Source of the DNA: DATCHW01 sp963806045
Lineage (GTDB): Bacteria; Bacteroidota; Ignavibacteria; Tepidaquicellales; Tepidaquicellaceae
Assembly: GCA_963806045.1 (NCBI GenBank)
Contig: CAWDWP010000004.1
Location: forward strand, 288,313 to 352,312
Direction of reading: 5' to 3'
DNA length: 64,000 nt
In this document: positions 55,091 through 64,000 of the stretch, one piece after another
Layout: each line of letters begins with the position of its first letter
Numbering within the stretch: position 1 is the stretch's first letter
Notes under the pieces: model-generated
What the model was told of the DNA's origin: nothing
What the model saw: the letters and a program-made list of their open reading frames with translations, nothing else
The model's database searches: none
Translations under genes and position numbers: made by a program

Positions 55091-58000
55091 TTGCTAAATA
55101 GTTTCAAATATATAATTATCCGAAGTAATTTCTGGAAATATATATTTTGTGCCGTAGTACTTTTGAGTCTTTTTTCTATAACCAGCGAATCATTTGGACA
55201 GGGGAGAAGAGATATTGATGGCAATAAATATGCGATTTACAATTCTTCCGATACCGCGAAGTTTAAATTTCTTGATTCAACATTAACCGGTTCGGATACT
55301 ACAAGAAGAGCACCTGTAGATTCTACAGCCAGGCTCAAATACTACCAATATTTCCCTCAATATTCTACCGGTGTCAAAGTAAAAGAAAAAAAACATCCCT
55401 TATTATTAGAAAATTCTACTTATATCAAAACAGAAGTCACTTTTGACTCTAATAAAATGGTTATTATCAGGGAGACTTTTAACGGTGAAGATATTAAAGC
55501 ACCGTTGAAAATTACTTTAGAAAAGTATTTACAAATAATTACCCGGGATAATGCGAATACTATATTCTCAGATATATTTAACGAAAAATATAAAGGGAAC
55601 ACTACGGATGACATCTCCAGGTTATTTGCTAAGTTTACGGATATCACTATTCCACTTCCCTTCAAAACTGAAACAATATTCGGACCACCAACTTTTAATT
55701 TACGAATTAATGGTGCAATTGATATAACTGCCTCTTACCAGAATATTCAGAGCGATCAGGCGGTTGTAACAACAACAACGAACTCGCAGAATAATATCAA
55801 CTTTAAACAGGATGTTCAGGTAACAGCCAAAGGGACTGTCGGTGATAAATTGACTATCGATGCTGACTGGAATACACAAAGAACATTTGATTTTGAAAAC
55901 CAATTAAAACTTAAATATACCGGTTATGCTGATGAGGTTATAAAAAGTATAGAAGCAGGTAATGTATCCCTGGACACTAAATCAAGTCTTATTCAGTCAA
56001 CACAAGCATTATTTGGTATCAAGGGCGAATTTAAACTCGGACCATTAAACATTACTACTGTTGTATCACAGAAAAAAAGTAAAGCCGAAACTAAAGATTA
56101 TACAGGGGGTTCAAGTCAACAGGATTTTCAAATTAACGTTGCTGATTATTCAGATAATGTCTATTTCTTCGACACTTTATATAAATCGAGCTTTATTGAT
56201 TATATGAATAGTCCGAATAATCAATATTCGCAAACTACTATTGACAATCAAGTTCTTGTTAATGATCCCTCCTTTGAAGTATGGATACAGACTGAAACTA
56301 ATGAACCTATGAAAAGATTTGCGTCAGCAATTACATTGTTACATGATACTAATTTAGTAATAGATTATGATACTTTAAAAGGTAATGTATCCGATCCTGG
56401 GAAAAGATTTTTTGGCTATTTCAAAAAACTCCGACCTTCTGACTACTATGTAAATCCGATTGCTGGATTTATTAGTCTTAAAACGAGTGTTGATCCTAAT
56501 TATTCTGTAGCAGTTGCATATAGAACATATACCGGGAAAAAATATGGCAGAGGTGAAATTGATTACCCGGCTCCTGATACAATGGTTCTTAAAATGATAA
56601 AATGTGCAAATCAAAATCCGGTCACAACTCCTGATGCGTGGGAACTGAAGTTGAAGAATGTTTATCGGCTTCCCGTCAATAAAATACTGGAGGATGGGTT
56701 TAAATTAGATTTACTATATTACAACTCAGATAACAATTATGTCAGAAGTATAAATAATACGGGAAGGAATTTAATTGAAATTACAGGTTTAGACAGGTAT
56801 ACCGGAAAGGGGAGAATACCACCTCCGGATGGTGCATTTGATTTTCTGCCCGGAATTACCATCATTCCTGAGACAGGTGATATTATTTTTCCGACTCTAC
56901 GCCCGTTTTACGATAATATCAGAGATGCAGGTTTTGACTCGACATATCAATTTTCAAGTTTATATTTATCAAGAAAGCTGGAGGCACAATCTTCTCCTTT
57001 AGCAAACAAATATGTTATCAAAGGTTCTGCAAAAGGTGAAGCCGGCATCAGCAATACAATCACTTTGGGTTTCAATGTTGTGCAGGGAAGTGTTAAAGTA
57101 ATGATTGGACAACAAGAACTTCAAAACAATATTGATTATACCGTTGACTATTCCACAGGAATACTTGTTATCAGAAATCAATCAGCTTTATCAGCTCAAA
57201 ATCTTAAAATATCATATGAAACAAATGATTTATTTTCCATTGCTTCGAAGATTTTAATAGGAGCACGAGCTGATTATAAGTTCAGTGAAAAAACTAATTT
57301 AGGATTTACTTTTGTAAATCTCCGTCAGGAAACTCTTAATGATAAAGTAAGAATTGGGGAAGAGCCTACTAATAATTCTGTTTTTGGAGTGGATTTTGCT
57401 ACTGAAGTTAAAACAAATGGATTAACAAAACTTGTTAATTTGTTACCGGGCTTTAATACTAAAGAAGAATCAAATTTCAAATTCAGAGGCGAATTTGCTT
57501 ACATGACTCCTAATCCGAATACAAAAACTAGTTTGATACCTCAGGATAATGGTGCTTCAATTGCATATATCGATGATATGGAAGGGGCAAAAAAGACTAT
57601 TCCTCTTGGCTCAAATTTCAGTCAGTGGACAATAAGTTCATTACCTATTGATACTACTCTTGGGGCAACTGATAGTATTAAACAAAGTAAAAGAGGGATG
57701 ATGAAGTGGTTTAATGTTCCAAATGATGTTCCTATTAAATTCGTATATCCATTACGTGATATTCAACCCGGTCAGGATAAATTAACTCCATTTTATCTCA
57801 CCTTTGATCCAAGATCAAGAGGAGTTTATAATTACAACGATAGAATTGACAGTAACATAAATAAAGCAACAAACTGGAATGGTATTATGAGATATCTGAA
57901 CACAACTTCCACTGACTTGATAAATGAGAACATTAATTATATAGAATTCAATATGCGTATTTTTCCGGGACAAAATGTTTCTTTAGCAGATGCTGAATTG

Positions 58001-61000
58001 ATAATTGATCTGGGTTTGATATCTGAAGATGCCATTCCCAACGGAATACTTGATACAGAAGATAAAAACCAAAACGGAATATTGGAGATTGAAGAAGATA
58101 TTGGGTTAGACGGAGAAACCGGGGATCAGGAACTCACAAGATATAATGCATATAATAACACCAATAAATCATTATCAGATTTTCCGAATAATGATCCGGG
58201 GTTGGATAATAATGGTAACACTTCCGGAAATATAAATTATGATTTAATTAATGGAACTGAAAACAATAGAGGAACTGAAGGTGGAAATAGACCTGATTCT
58301 GAAGACCTGAATCATAACGGATCATTAGATATAACGCCTTCTTACTTTTCTTATTCTATTCCTCTTGATACAACAAATAATAAGAGGATATCAGGAAGAG
58401 GGGATAGTTCATGGTTTCAATATCGGGTTCCATTATCCGAATTTTCGAAAAATATAGGCAGTGCTTCTCTTCATGAAGTTCAGTTTGCAAGGATTTGGAT
58501 AAAAGGCGTAAATCAATATATAAAAGTTGCACTTGTCGATATGAATTTAGTCGGTAACCAATGGATAAAACCTAACAAGAATGATACTACGTATAATATA
58601 GCAGTTGTTAGTATCGAAGAAAATCCTCAAATATATATGAGCCCGGTCACTGGAGACATTCTTCGTCAGACAATCAGAAATACATCGGGCGTTAACACTA
58701 AATCGAATGAACAATCATTAGCGTTGCAGGTGAATAATCTTCCTCTTGGCGGGAGAAAATTTGCTATCAAAGACTATCGGAATCAAACAATTGATATTTT
58801 TAATTATAAAATTATGAAATTGTTCATTAATGGTGATCCTAGTTTTAATTATGTAAATGAGAATATCTATGACGCGGCAATGGTAATCAGGTTTGGTTCG
58901 GATTCAAATAATTTTTATGAATATCGCGCTCCTATTCATCCCGACGTTCGACCCGGACAGCCCTGGAATCCTCTGAACGAAGTTACTATCGTATTTGCTG
59001 ATATTACAAGTTTGAAGATTGCGCGTGATTCGGTGGGGCAAGTTGTTGATATGCCTGTTCCAAATGGTCCGCCCGGTGCTATTTATAGAATTAAAGGTAA
59101 TCCTGCTTTAAATTCAATACGGGATTTTGAACTTGGAGTAGAAAAAAATAAGACCGGTTTAAATTCTACCATTTCAGGAAGTGTATGGTTTAACGAAATT
59201 CGTGTACTAAAAGTTAATGATAACAATGGTTACGCCATGAATATTAATACAAATTTAAAAGTTGCGGATCTGGCAGATATAAACTTCAATTTCTCTAAAA
59301 TTGATCCGTATTTTCATGCATTGGATACCAGAACAGGTTCTCGTTTAACGGGTGTAAACTGGGATTTTAATTTTACATTGAATTTACATAAGTTGATTAA
59401 TAATACATTAGTATCGCTATTATCAGAAGGATGGAAGGACTTTTTGTATATGCCATTGACAGTTAGACATACTGAAAACATCAGCAATCCTCAATATTAT
59501 CCGGGAACTGATATTGACCTTGATAAAGCTGCGGCGGAAAGATACCGTCAGGTATTACTAAAAACAAATGACCCTGTCCAGGCGCAAAAAGCTTCAGATG
59601 CAATTAGAAATGAATCTCAGTCACTAATGGTAAGAAATGAGTTCTCGATAAACGGGCTTGCCTTTAAATTCCCCGGTAATAATTATTTTGTAAAAACTAT
59701 TTTGAATGCTTTTAATATAAATTTTAATGGTTCTATAGGCAGGCAGCGGGATTTTACATATTCAGACAAAACTGATTTCACTTATTCCGGAATATTAAAT
59801 TTTAAAACAGATTTCGGGCTTGCTGACAAATTTAATTTAAAGATAGGAAAACTGATAAACTTTGGAGATGAATATAAAGATGCAAAGTTATATTTTATGC
59901 TTCCATTTTTACCACTCGTACCCCTTTTCTCTTCAGATTTTACAGGGAGCATCGATTTCAACCGGACAAGGTATGAAAGCAAACAGAGACTTTTGCTATC
60001 AAATGATCCTGTAAGCCGGCAGTTCAACGCTAACCGGGGATTCGCATTCAACTGGAAATTTATTGAAAATTGGATAGTGGATTTAACAGGAAATTATACA
60101 TTTAAGGTGGGAAGTGATTTATCACCTTTCGAAACTTATGGAGATAGCTTGAATACAATTAGACCGGAAAGAGAAGTTTTCAAGCAGATTTTCCTGAATC
60201 AGGCATTAATTAACTTTGGAAGGGATTTGAACTATCAGCAGACAACAGCATTCAATCCAAAATTTAACATTCCGGTTATGAAAAAATTTATAGATCTTAC
60301 CGGTAGTTATAATGTGACTTATGCATGGACAAATCCGAATACATCAACGAACATTGGTTTTAGTGTCGGTTATAATAATAAAATTCAGGCAACTACAAAT
60401 TTTAAATTTAAAGATTTGATGGATCTTTTAAGTCCAGCACCTAAAACTGAAAATTCATTAAAACAATCAATGATTAAAACAGCTCGTGTAAATAATGATA
60501 ATCCCGGACTTGGTGATATTTTACAATTATTAAAAACATTCATTCCTGATAATGTTTCAGTTGCGTATGAACAGGATAATACAGTTGTAAATCCGGGGGT
60601 TCAAGGGAGACCGGGTTTTGGAAATTTCTGGATGCTTCCGACTACAAAAGCTGAATATGGACCTTCAAGAATGTATCAACTTGGACTTTCAAATAATCCG
60701 GGTAAAAGAGTACCCGGACTTCAGATTCAGGATAATAATTCACAAACAAATAACGTAACGATTACGGCAACAATAAACCCATTAATTCCTCAAAATATAA
60801 GAATGAATCTGACTTTTAAATCTAACTCGGGATATCAGAATAGTGCCAGCTTTATTTCGGATTCTAATGGTGTTTTAGTAAATCCTACAAATCAATCAAG
60901 CAACACTACAAAAAGTTATTCCATTTTCTTCGGTGGTAATATTGATAAATTTACTCCCCAACTAACTTCCGATTTACAATCTAATACTCAAATTATTTCC

Positions 61001-61675
61001 ACAGCTTTTAAAAAACAATTAGCTTCTTTCCCATTTCCTAACTGGTCACTTTCAATCTCTGGAGTTGAAAAGATTCCTTTATTTTCCGAGTTTGCAACCA
61101 GTGTTACCATAGAAAATAGTTACACTTCTGAATACAGTGAAGCTTTTACATTGGATAATAATAACGTCACAATACCTCAAAGACAAGGTGTTACTCAATC
61201 ATTCAGTCCTCTTATTGGATTAAATGTGACTTTTAAGGAAACTTTTGGCGGAAATCTTACGGCAACTCTTAGAATCAATAACTCAAAATCAAGCATTCTG
61301 ACGCCAACAAGCAATTTGATTCAGGTTACTAACACAAATGATTGGAGTCTTAATGCTAATTATTCAAAAGCAGGATTTGATATTCCATTTTTTGGATTAT
61401 CTTTGAAAAATGATATTTCGTTCTCTCTAACTATTTCTAAAAATACTACTGACCCAAAAGATTATAAATTCAGTGAAACCGGCTTAGAAACATCGCCCGG
61501 TAGCGGCTCGGCTGTAACGACTATTAATCCTTCAATTCAATATTCGCTCAGTTCAAAAGTTCAAATGACACTGTTCTTCAAATATATAAAAACTGAACCA
61601 ACACAAAATTCAGCCAGTATTGTTCCGAGAACTTCGAAAGAGGGGGGATTAAATATTAGAATTCAGATTCAATAA
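55091..61675 (+). CDS. sprA: T9SS outer-membrane translocon SprA
   Basis: This 2194-residue protein starts at TTG 55091 with a signal peptide (AVVLLSLFSITSESFGQ). Large repeated beta-regions follow. The SprA-specific mid-region includes FGFAYMTPNPNTKTSL-like sequence (here EFAYMTPNPNTKTSLIPQDN) and IDDMEGAKKTIPLGS. An acidic Asp/Asn-rich stretch (around residues 980-1080) resembles calcium-binding loops. A long C-terminal barrel portion contains DITGNYTFKVG-like strands. Length is close to known SprA proteins (about 2300-2400). SprA forms the giant barrel through which T9SS cargo crosses the outer membrane. No other Gld/Spr/Por genes are beside it here. The propeller protein at 11.5 kb is a probable client. 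Confidence 0.93.
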   Translation: MLNSFKYIIIRSNFWKYIFCAVVLLSLFSITSESFGQGRRDIDGNKYAIYNSSDTAKFKFLDSTLTGSDTTRRAPVDSTARLKYYQYFPQYSTGVKVKEKKHPLLLENSTYIKTEVTFDSNKMVIIRETFNGEDIKAPLKITLEKYLQIITRDNANTIFSDIFNEKYKGNTTDDISRLFAKFTDITIPLPFKTETIFGPPTFNLRINGAIDITASYQNIQSDQAVVTTTTNSQNNINFKQDVQVTAKGTVGDKLTIDADWNTQRTFDFENQLKLKYTGYADEVIKSIEAGNVSLDTKSSLIQSTQALFGIKGEFKLGPLNITTVVSQKKSKAETKDYTGGSSQQDFQINVADYSDNVYFFDTLYKSSFIDYMNSPNNQYSQTTIDNQVLVNDPSFEVWIQTETNEPMKRFASAITLLHDTNLVIDYDTLKGNVSDPGKRFFGYFKKLRPSDYYVNPIAGFISLKTSVDPNYSVAVAYRTYTGKKYGRGEIDYPAPDTMVLKMIKCANQNPVTTPDAWELKLKNVYRLPVNKILEDGFKLDLLYYNSDNNYVRSINNTGRNLIEITGLDRYTGKGRIPPPDGAFDFLPGITIIPETGDIIFPTLRPFYDNIRDAGFDSTYQFSSLYLSRKLEAQSSPLANKYVIKGSAKGEAGISNTITLGFNVVQGSVKVMIGQQELQNNIDYTVDYSTGILVIRNQSALSAQNLKISYETNDLFSIASKILIGARADYKFSEKTNLGFTFVNLRQETLNDKVRIGEEPTNNSVFGVDFATEVKTNGLTKLVNLLPGFNTKEESNFKFRGEFAYMTPNPNTKTSLIPQDNGASIAYIDDMEGAKKTIPLGSNFSQWTISSLPIDTTLGATDSIKQSKRGMMKWFNVPNDVPIKFVYPLRDIQPGQDKLTPFYLTFDPRSRGVYNYNDRIDSNINKATNWNGIMRYLNTTSTDLINENINYIEFNMRIFPGQNVSLADAELIIDLGLISEDAIPNGILDTEDKNQNGILEIEEDIGLDGETGDQELTRYNAYNNTNKSLSDFPNNDPGLDNNGNTSGNINYDLINGTENNRGTEGGNRPDSEDLNHNGSLDITPSYFSYSIPLDTTNNKRISGRGDSSWFQYRVPLSEFSKNIGSASLHEVQFARIWIKGVNQYIKVALVDMNLVGNQWIKPNKNDTTYNIAVVSIEENPQIYMSPVTGDILRQTIRNTSGVNTKSNEQSLALQVNNLPLGGRKFAIKDYRNQTIDIFNYKIMKLFINGDPSFNYVNENIYDAAMVIRFGSDSNNFYEYRAPIHPDVRPGQPWNPLNEVTIVFADITSLKIARDSVGQVVDMPVPNGPPGAIYRIKGNPALNSIRDFELGVEKNKTGLNSTISGSVWFNEIRVLKVNDNNGYAMNINTNLKVADLADINFNFSKIDPYFHALDTRTGSRLTGVNWDFNFTLNLHKLINNTLVSLLSEGWKDFLYMPLTVRHTENISNPQYYPGTDIDLDKAAAERYRQVLLKTNDPVQAQKASDAIRNESQSLMVRNEFSINGLAFKFPGNNYFVKTILNAFNINFNGSIGRQRDFTYSDKTDFTYSGILNFKTDFGLADKFNLKIGKLINFGDEYKDAKLYFMLPFLPLVPLFSSDFTGSIDFNRTRYESKQRLLLSNDPVSRQFNANRGFAFNWKFIENWIVDLTGNYTFKVGSDLSPFETYGDSLNTIRPEREVFKQIFLNQALINFGRDLNYQQTTAFNPKFNIPVMKKFIDLTGSYNVTYAWTNPNTSTNIGFSVGYNNKIQATTNFKFKDLMDLLSPAPKTENSLKQSMIKTARVNNDNPGLGDILQLLKTFIPDNVSVAYEQDNTVVNPGVQGRPGFGNFWMLPTTKAEYGPSRMYQLGLSNNPGKRVPGLQIQDNNSQTNNVTITATINPLIPQNIRMNLTFKSNSGYQNSASFISDSNGVLVNPTNQSSNTTKSYSIFFGGNIDKFTPQLTSDLQSNTQIISTAFKKQLASFPFPNWSLSISGVEKIPLFSEFATSVTIENSYTSEYSEAFTLDNNNVTIPQRQGVTQSFSPLIGLNVTFKETFGGNLTATLRINNSKSSILTPTSNLIQVTNTNDWSLNANYSKAGFDIPFFGLSLKNDISFSLTISKNTTDPKDYKFSETGLETSPGSGSAVTTINPSIQYSLSSKVQMTLFFKYIKTEPTQNSASIVPRTSKEGGLNIRIQIQ

Positions 61676-61706
61676 AAATCATTTTTTTATTTTAGGGGTA
61701 TCAGAA

Positions 61707-62720
61707 CTAATTAATTTTTATCTTAATTTCTCCTGAAATAATTTTTGCCCTTATATCTTCGACTTTTTTCCTGACATCTTCAGGAATCATATTTTTGTTA
61801 TCATTATTATAGATATAATCAACACCTTTTTCTTTTAATCCGAGAGTCTTAACTCCACCAATAAATTTATTTTCTTTATAATCTTTAATGGTTTGAAATA
61901 TGACTTCATCAACAAGTTTAACCATACTTGTTAAAACAAAACCCGGGGCTTCATTATATTGATCTAAATCTACTCCAATTGCAAGCTTTTTCATTTCCTT
62001 GGCTGCTTCAAACAGACCAACTCCCGATAGGCCGGATGCATGGTAGATAATATCAGCACCGGAATTATATTCACTTAAGGAAATTTCTTTTCCTTTACCA
62101 GGATTTTTAAATCCATCCGACGAAACACTAACATAACTTGATAATATTTTACATTTGGGATTCACATAAGCTACTCCCTGCTTGAAACCCATTTCAAATT
62201 TTTTTATTAGAGCAGATTCCATTCCGCCAAGAAATCCGACAGTATTGGATTTTGTTAAGAGAGCTGCAAGAGCACCGATTAAAAAACTTCCTTCTTCTTC
62301 CTTGAACTCGAGAGCAGTCAGATTTTGAGGAATTTCTTTTTGTGAAGCAACTGAATAATCAACGCAACCAAATTTTTTGTTTGGAAAATCTTTAGCTATT
62401 GCAGTTATATCATCAGTGAAGATAAATCCTACCGCAAATACTATCCCTATATCATCTTTGCTTGCAAGTTTTCGTAATGCGGATTCTCTGTCAGCTCCAT
62501 CGCCGGGTTCAATCACTTCAAAATCTATTCCCAGTTCTTTTTTTGCCTGTTCGAGACCTTTAAAAGCGGCATCGTTAAATGATTTATCTCCTTTACCACC
62601 TACGTCGAATACAAGTCCAACTTTTTGTACTTTCGAAGAATCAGTATTAGAATTTTTTTTATTACAACCCATTAATAATATTAATAGTAAAAAGATAATA
62701 AGTAATTTATAATTATTCAT
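61707..62720 (-). CDS. Bmp/PnrA-type nucleoside-binding lipoprotein
   Basis: This 337-residue protein has a lipoprotein signal (LLILLMGC, Cys19). The Bmp family fold follows: KVGLVFDVGGKGDKSFNDAA at the start, VFAVGFIFTDDITAIAKDFP, and the ligand-pocket region ADIIYHASGLSGVGLFEAAK with IGVDLDQYNEAPG. PnrA-like members bind purine nucleosides and hand them to an ABC importer. No permease or ATPase gene is adjacent. It lies 32 bases after tdk and in line with cdd, both nucleoside-salvage enzymes, which supports a nucleoside ligand. Confidence 0.9.
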   Translation of the reverse strand: MNNYKLLIIFLLLILLMGCNKKNSNTDSSKVQKVGLVFDVGGKGDKSFNDAAFKGLEQAKKELGIDFEVIEPGDGADRESALRKLASKDDIGIVFAVGFIFTDDITAIAKDFPNKKFGCVDYSVASQKEIPQNLTALEFKEEEGSFLIGALAALLTKSNTVGFLGGMESALIKKFEMGFKQGVAYVNPKCKILSSYVSVSSDGFKNPGKGKEISLSEYNSGADIIYHASGLSGVGLFEAAKEMKKLAIGVDLDQYNEAPGFVLTSMVKLVDEVIFQTIKDYKENKFIGGVKTLGLKEKGVDYIYNNDNKNMIPEDVRKKVEDIRAKIISGEIKIKIN

Positions 62721-62752
62721 AGATATAATATTGTATAATAAGATTATTGTTG

Positions 62753-63322
62753 TTATGTGTAAATGTGATGAAGTCTGCAGCGGGCTTCGTAATGATTTTT
62801 TCCACCGACCAGTACCCGTTCGATGTTTTCAGATACTCTCTGTGTTCTGTTTGCCGGAGCTCCGCAAACTACACAAACAGCCAGTGTCTTGGTTATATAT
62901 TCTGCTATTGCAAGAAGTTGAGGCATCGGTTCAAAAGGGTTCGCTTTGTAATCCTGGTCAAGTCCGGCAACAATGACTCTTTTACCGGAATCGGCAAGCG
63001 CCTGACAAACTCTTACAAGATCATTTTCGAAAAATTGGGCTTCATCAATTCCGATTACTTCGCAATCAAAACTTTTTTCTAATATATCATCCACATTTTC
63101 AATTATTTCAGAAGGGTAACTTGTCTCGTTATGGGATACAATCGAAAACTCACTATATCTATTATCAATTTTCGGTTTAAATACTTTGACTCTTTGCTTA
63201 GCAATTTCGACACGCCGTATTCTTCTAATTAGTTCCTCTGTTTTCCCTGAAAACATACTTCCGCAAATGACTTCAATATGACCCATTTTCTTGTATGTTC
63301 GGATTTGTAATTGTTCGTTCAT
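62753..63322 (-). CDS. tdk: Thymidine kinase
   Basis: This 189-residue type II thymidine kinase has the P-loop GSMFSGKTEE (21-30), the Walker B-like VIGIDEAQFF and the thymidine-binding lasso. A zinc ribbon follows (CVVCGAPANRTQRV and CRLHH). It phosphorylates salvaged thymidine to dTMP. It begins nine bases after the cytidine deaminase gene and precedes the Bmp lipoprotein gene, forming a cdd-tdk-bmp run. Confidence 0.95.
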   Translation of the reverse strand: MNEQLQIRTYKKMGHIEVICGSMFSGKTEELIRRIRRVEIAKQRVKVFKPKIDNRYSEFSIVSHNETSYPSEIIENVDDILEKSFDCEVIGIDEAQFFENDLVRVCQALADSGKRVIVAGLDQDYKANPFEPMPQLLAIAEYITKTLAVCVVCGAPANRTQRVSENIERVLVGGKNHYEARCRLHHIYT

Positions 63323-63331
63323 CGTTTTTTT

Positions 63332-63721
63332 CTATTTAAGAGAGAAGACATCAGGCAATAAGTCTTTCAACTTATAAATTTTAAATTGTTTAATTGATTT
63401 AACGAGAATAATTTCCGTATTTTCACCAAACTCACTCATAAACTGTCTGCACGCACCGCAAGGAAACGGGTAATCAATTTTTGATGAAGAGATCGCAATT
63501 GCAGTTATAGTTTTATCTCCTGACGATATTGCTTTAGAATATGCAACTCTTTCAGCGCAAATAGTAAGTGAAAAAGATGCAGATTCAATATTTACCCCGG
63601 TGAATATTTTTCCTGACTTTGTTAAAAGTGCTGAACCTACTTTCAACTTCGAATATGGCGCATATGCATATTTACGGGCTTCCAGAGAAGACGCAATTAT
63701 TTCAGAATAATCCTTTTTCAA
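63332..63721 (-). CDS. cdd: Cytidine deaminase
   Basis: This 129-residue protein has the zinc deaminase motifs CAE (55-57, within SASFSLTICAERVAY) and PCGAC (87-91), as in tetrameric bacterial cytidine deaminases. It converts cytidine and deoxycytidine to uridine compounds during salvage. It is the first gene of the cdd-tdk-bmp run and is divergent from the glycosyltransferase at the right edge across 80 bases. Confidence 0.94.
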   Translation of the reverse strand: MKKDYSEIIASSLEARKYAYAPYSKLKVGSALLTKSGKIFTGVNIESASFSLTICAERVAYSKAISSGDKTITAIAISSSKIDYPFPCGACRQFMSEFGENTEIILVKSIKQFKIYKLKDLLPDVFSLK

Positions 63722-63801
63722 CTATACTTTGCTTTTGTTTTGATTGTTAATATATCAAAAAATTAGTATATTATCAAACATCTTATTCTTGAATTGTATG
63801 T

Positions 63802-64000
63802 ATGAAAAGAAAAGCAACTTTTAGATTTTTCGATAGATATTTAGGGATCCCGATTCTTTCAGTTCTCTCATTATTTTTGCAAAAAAAGAAACGACTGCCA
63901 ATAGAGAATATTCGTAAAATTCTCGTTATAAAACTTGCAGCAATAGGCGATACAATATTAATTATTCCTATGTTGAGAACTTTACGGAATCGCTTTCCTA
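63802..64000 (+). CDS. Family 9 glycosyltransferase (partial, runs off right edge)
   Basis: From ATG 63802 the frame is open to the window end (66 residues). After a basic start and a short hydrophobic stretch it reads RKILVIKLAAIGDTILIIPM, the N-terminal GT9 signature also seen in the gene at 33.7 kb. It is therefore probably a second heptosyltransferase-like enzyme of LPS synthesis. The remainder is outside the window. Confidence 0.82.
   Translation, partial: MKRKATFRFFDRYLGIPILSVLSLFLQKKKRLPIENIRKILVIKLAAIGDTILIIPMLRTLRNRFP

Noticed and set aside
62731..63082. Plus-strand open frames opposite tdk
   Set aside because: They are mirror frames of a strongly conserved gene and show no domain or start signal of their own.

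Overview
The window is AT-rich bacterial chromosome, read here as a member of the Ignavibacteria or a close relative in the Bacteroidota/Chlorobi (FCB) superphylum. Three things support this. A SprA-type outer-membrane translocon of the type IX secretion system (T9SS) is present. A beta-propeller protein ends in a T9SS type A sorting domain with the LYQNYPNPFN motif usual in that group. The tRNA-Asn promoter looks Bacteroidota-like (TTG, then TAnnTTTG). Shine-Dalgarno sequences are mostly absent and several genes start with TTG. I see no prophage, insertion sequence, CRISPR array or rRNA operon.

Layout. 0-5.3 kb (minus strand): thiamine pyrophosphokinase, a sodium:solute symporter, a patatin/Omp85-like outer-membrane protein and a cut-off PDZ protein. 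5.4-16.8 kb: a BatA-like vWA membrane protein, a sugar-phosphate nucleotidyltransferase, alaS, the T9SS cargo protein, an orphan acyl-CoA carboxylase beta subunit, clpX and tRNA-Leu. 17-21 kb: biotin carrier, an 82-residue OadG-like protein, a PccB/MmdA-like subunit and a PycB/OadA-like subunit. With no biotin carboxylase and no membrane pump subunit alongside, these best fit a methylmalonyl-CoA:pyruvate transcarboxylase. 21-28 kb: a frameshifted HD-domain phosphohydrolase, tRNA-Ser, rseP, dxr, two TlpA-like thioredoxins, an ECF sigma factor and tRNA-His. 28-34.7 kb (plus strand): tRNA-Asn, xseA, xseB, dxs, miaB, a lipid A acyltransferase and a family 9 glycosyltransferase. 34.7-46 kb (minus strand): ribE, ribD, a family 2 glycosyltransferase, an EnvC-like M23 protein, lpxK, a DUF374 acyltransferase, lpxB, a methyltransferase-like membrane protein, a HAD phosphatase and smc. 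46-64 kb: a membrane-fused glycoside hydrolase 2 relative lacking both catalytic glutamates, tRNA-Arg, a lipoprotein plus TonB-dependent receptor, a protease/propeller/barrel protein, sprA, a Bmp-type nucleoside-binding lipoprotein with tdk and cdd, and the start of another family 9 glycosyltransferase.

The strongest structural signal is a cluster of single-base indels between about 19.6 and 37.2 kb. It breaks at least eight genes, several of them normally essential (dxr, rseP, the PycB/OadA-like gene, xseA, a lipid A acyltransferase). In most cases the surplus base is a T on the plus strand whichever way the gene runs, which points to assembly or base-calling error rather than gene decay or programmed frameshifting. 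I give these genes as repaired full-length loci and state where the reading frame breaks.

Themes: cell-envelope biogenesis (lipid A, outer-membrane barrels, T9SS, periplasmic thioredoxins), MEP isoprenoid synthesis (dxs, dxr), riboflavin and thiamine cofactors, C3/C4 carboxyl transfer, and nucleoside salvage. The least conventional items are the GH2-like pseudoenzyme with a membrane domain, the transcarboxylase locus with its shortened OadG-like protein, the intergenic region at 21.0-21.4 kb with a sigma-54-like promoter, and the three-part outer-membrane protease.
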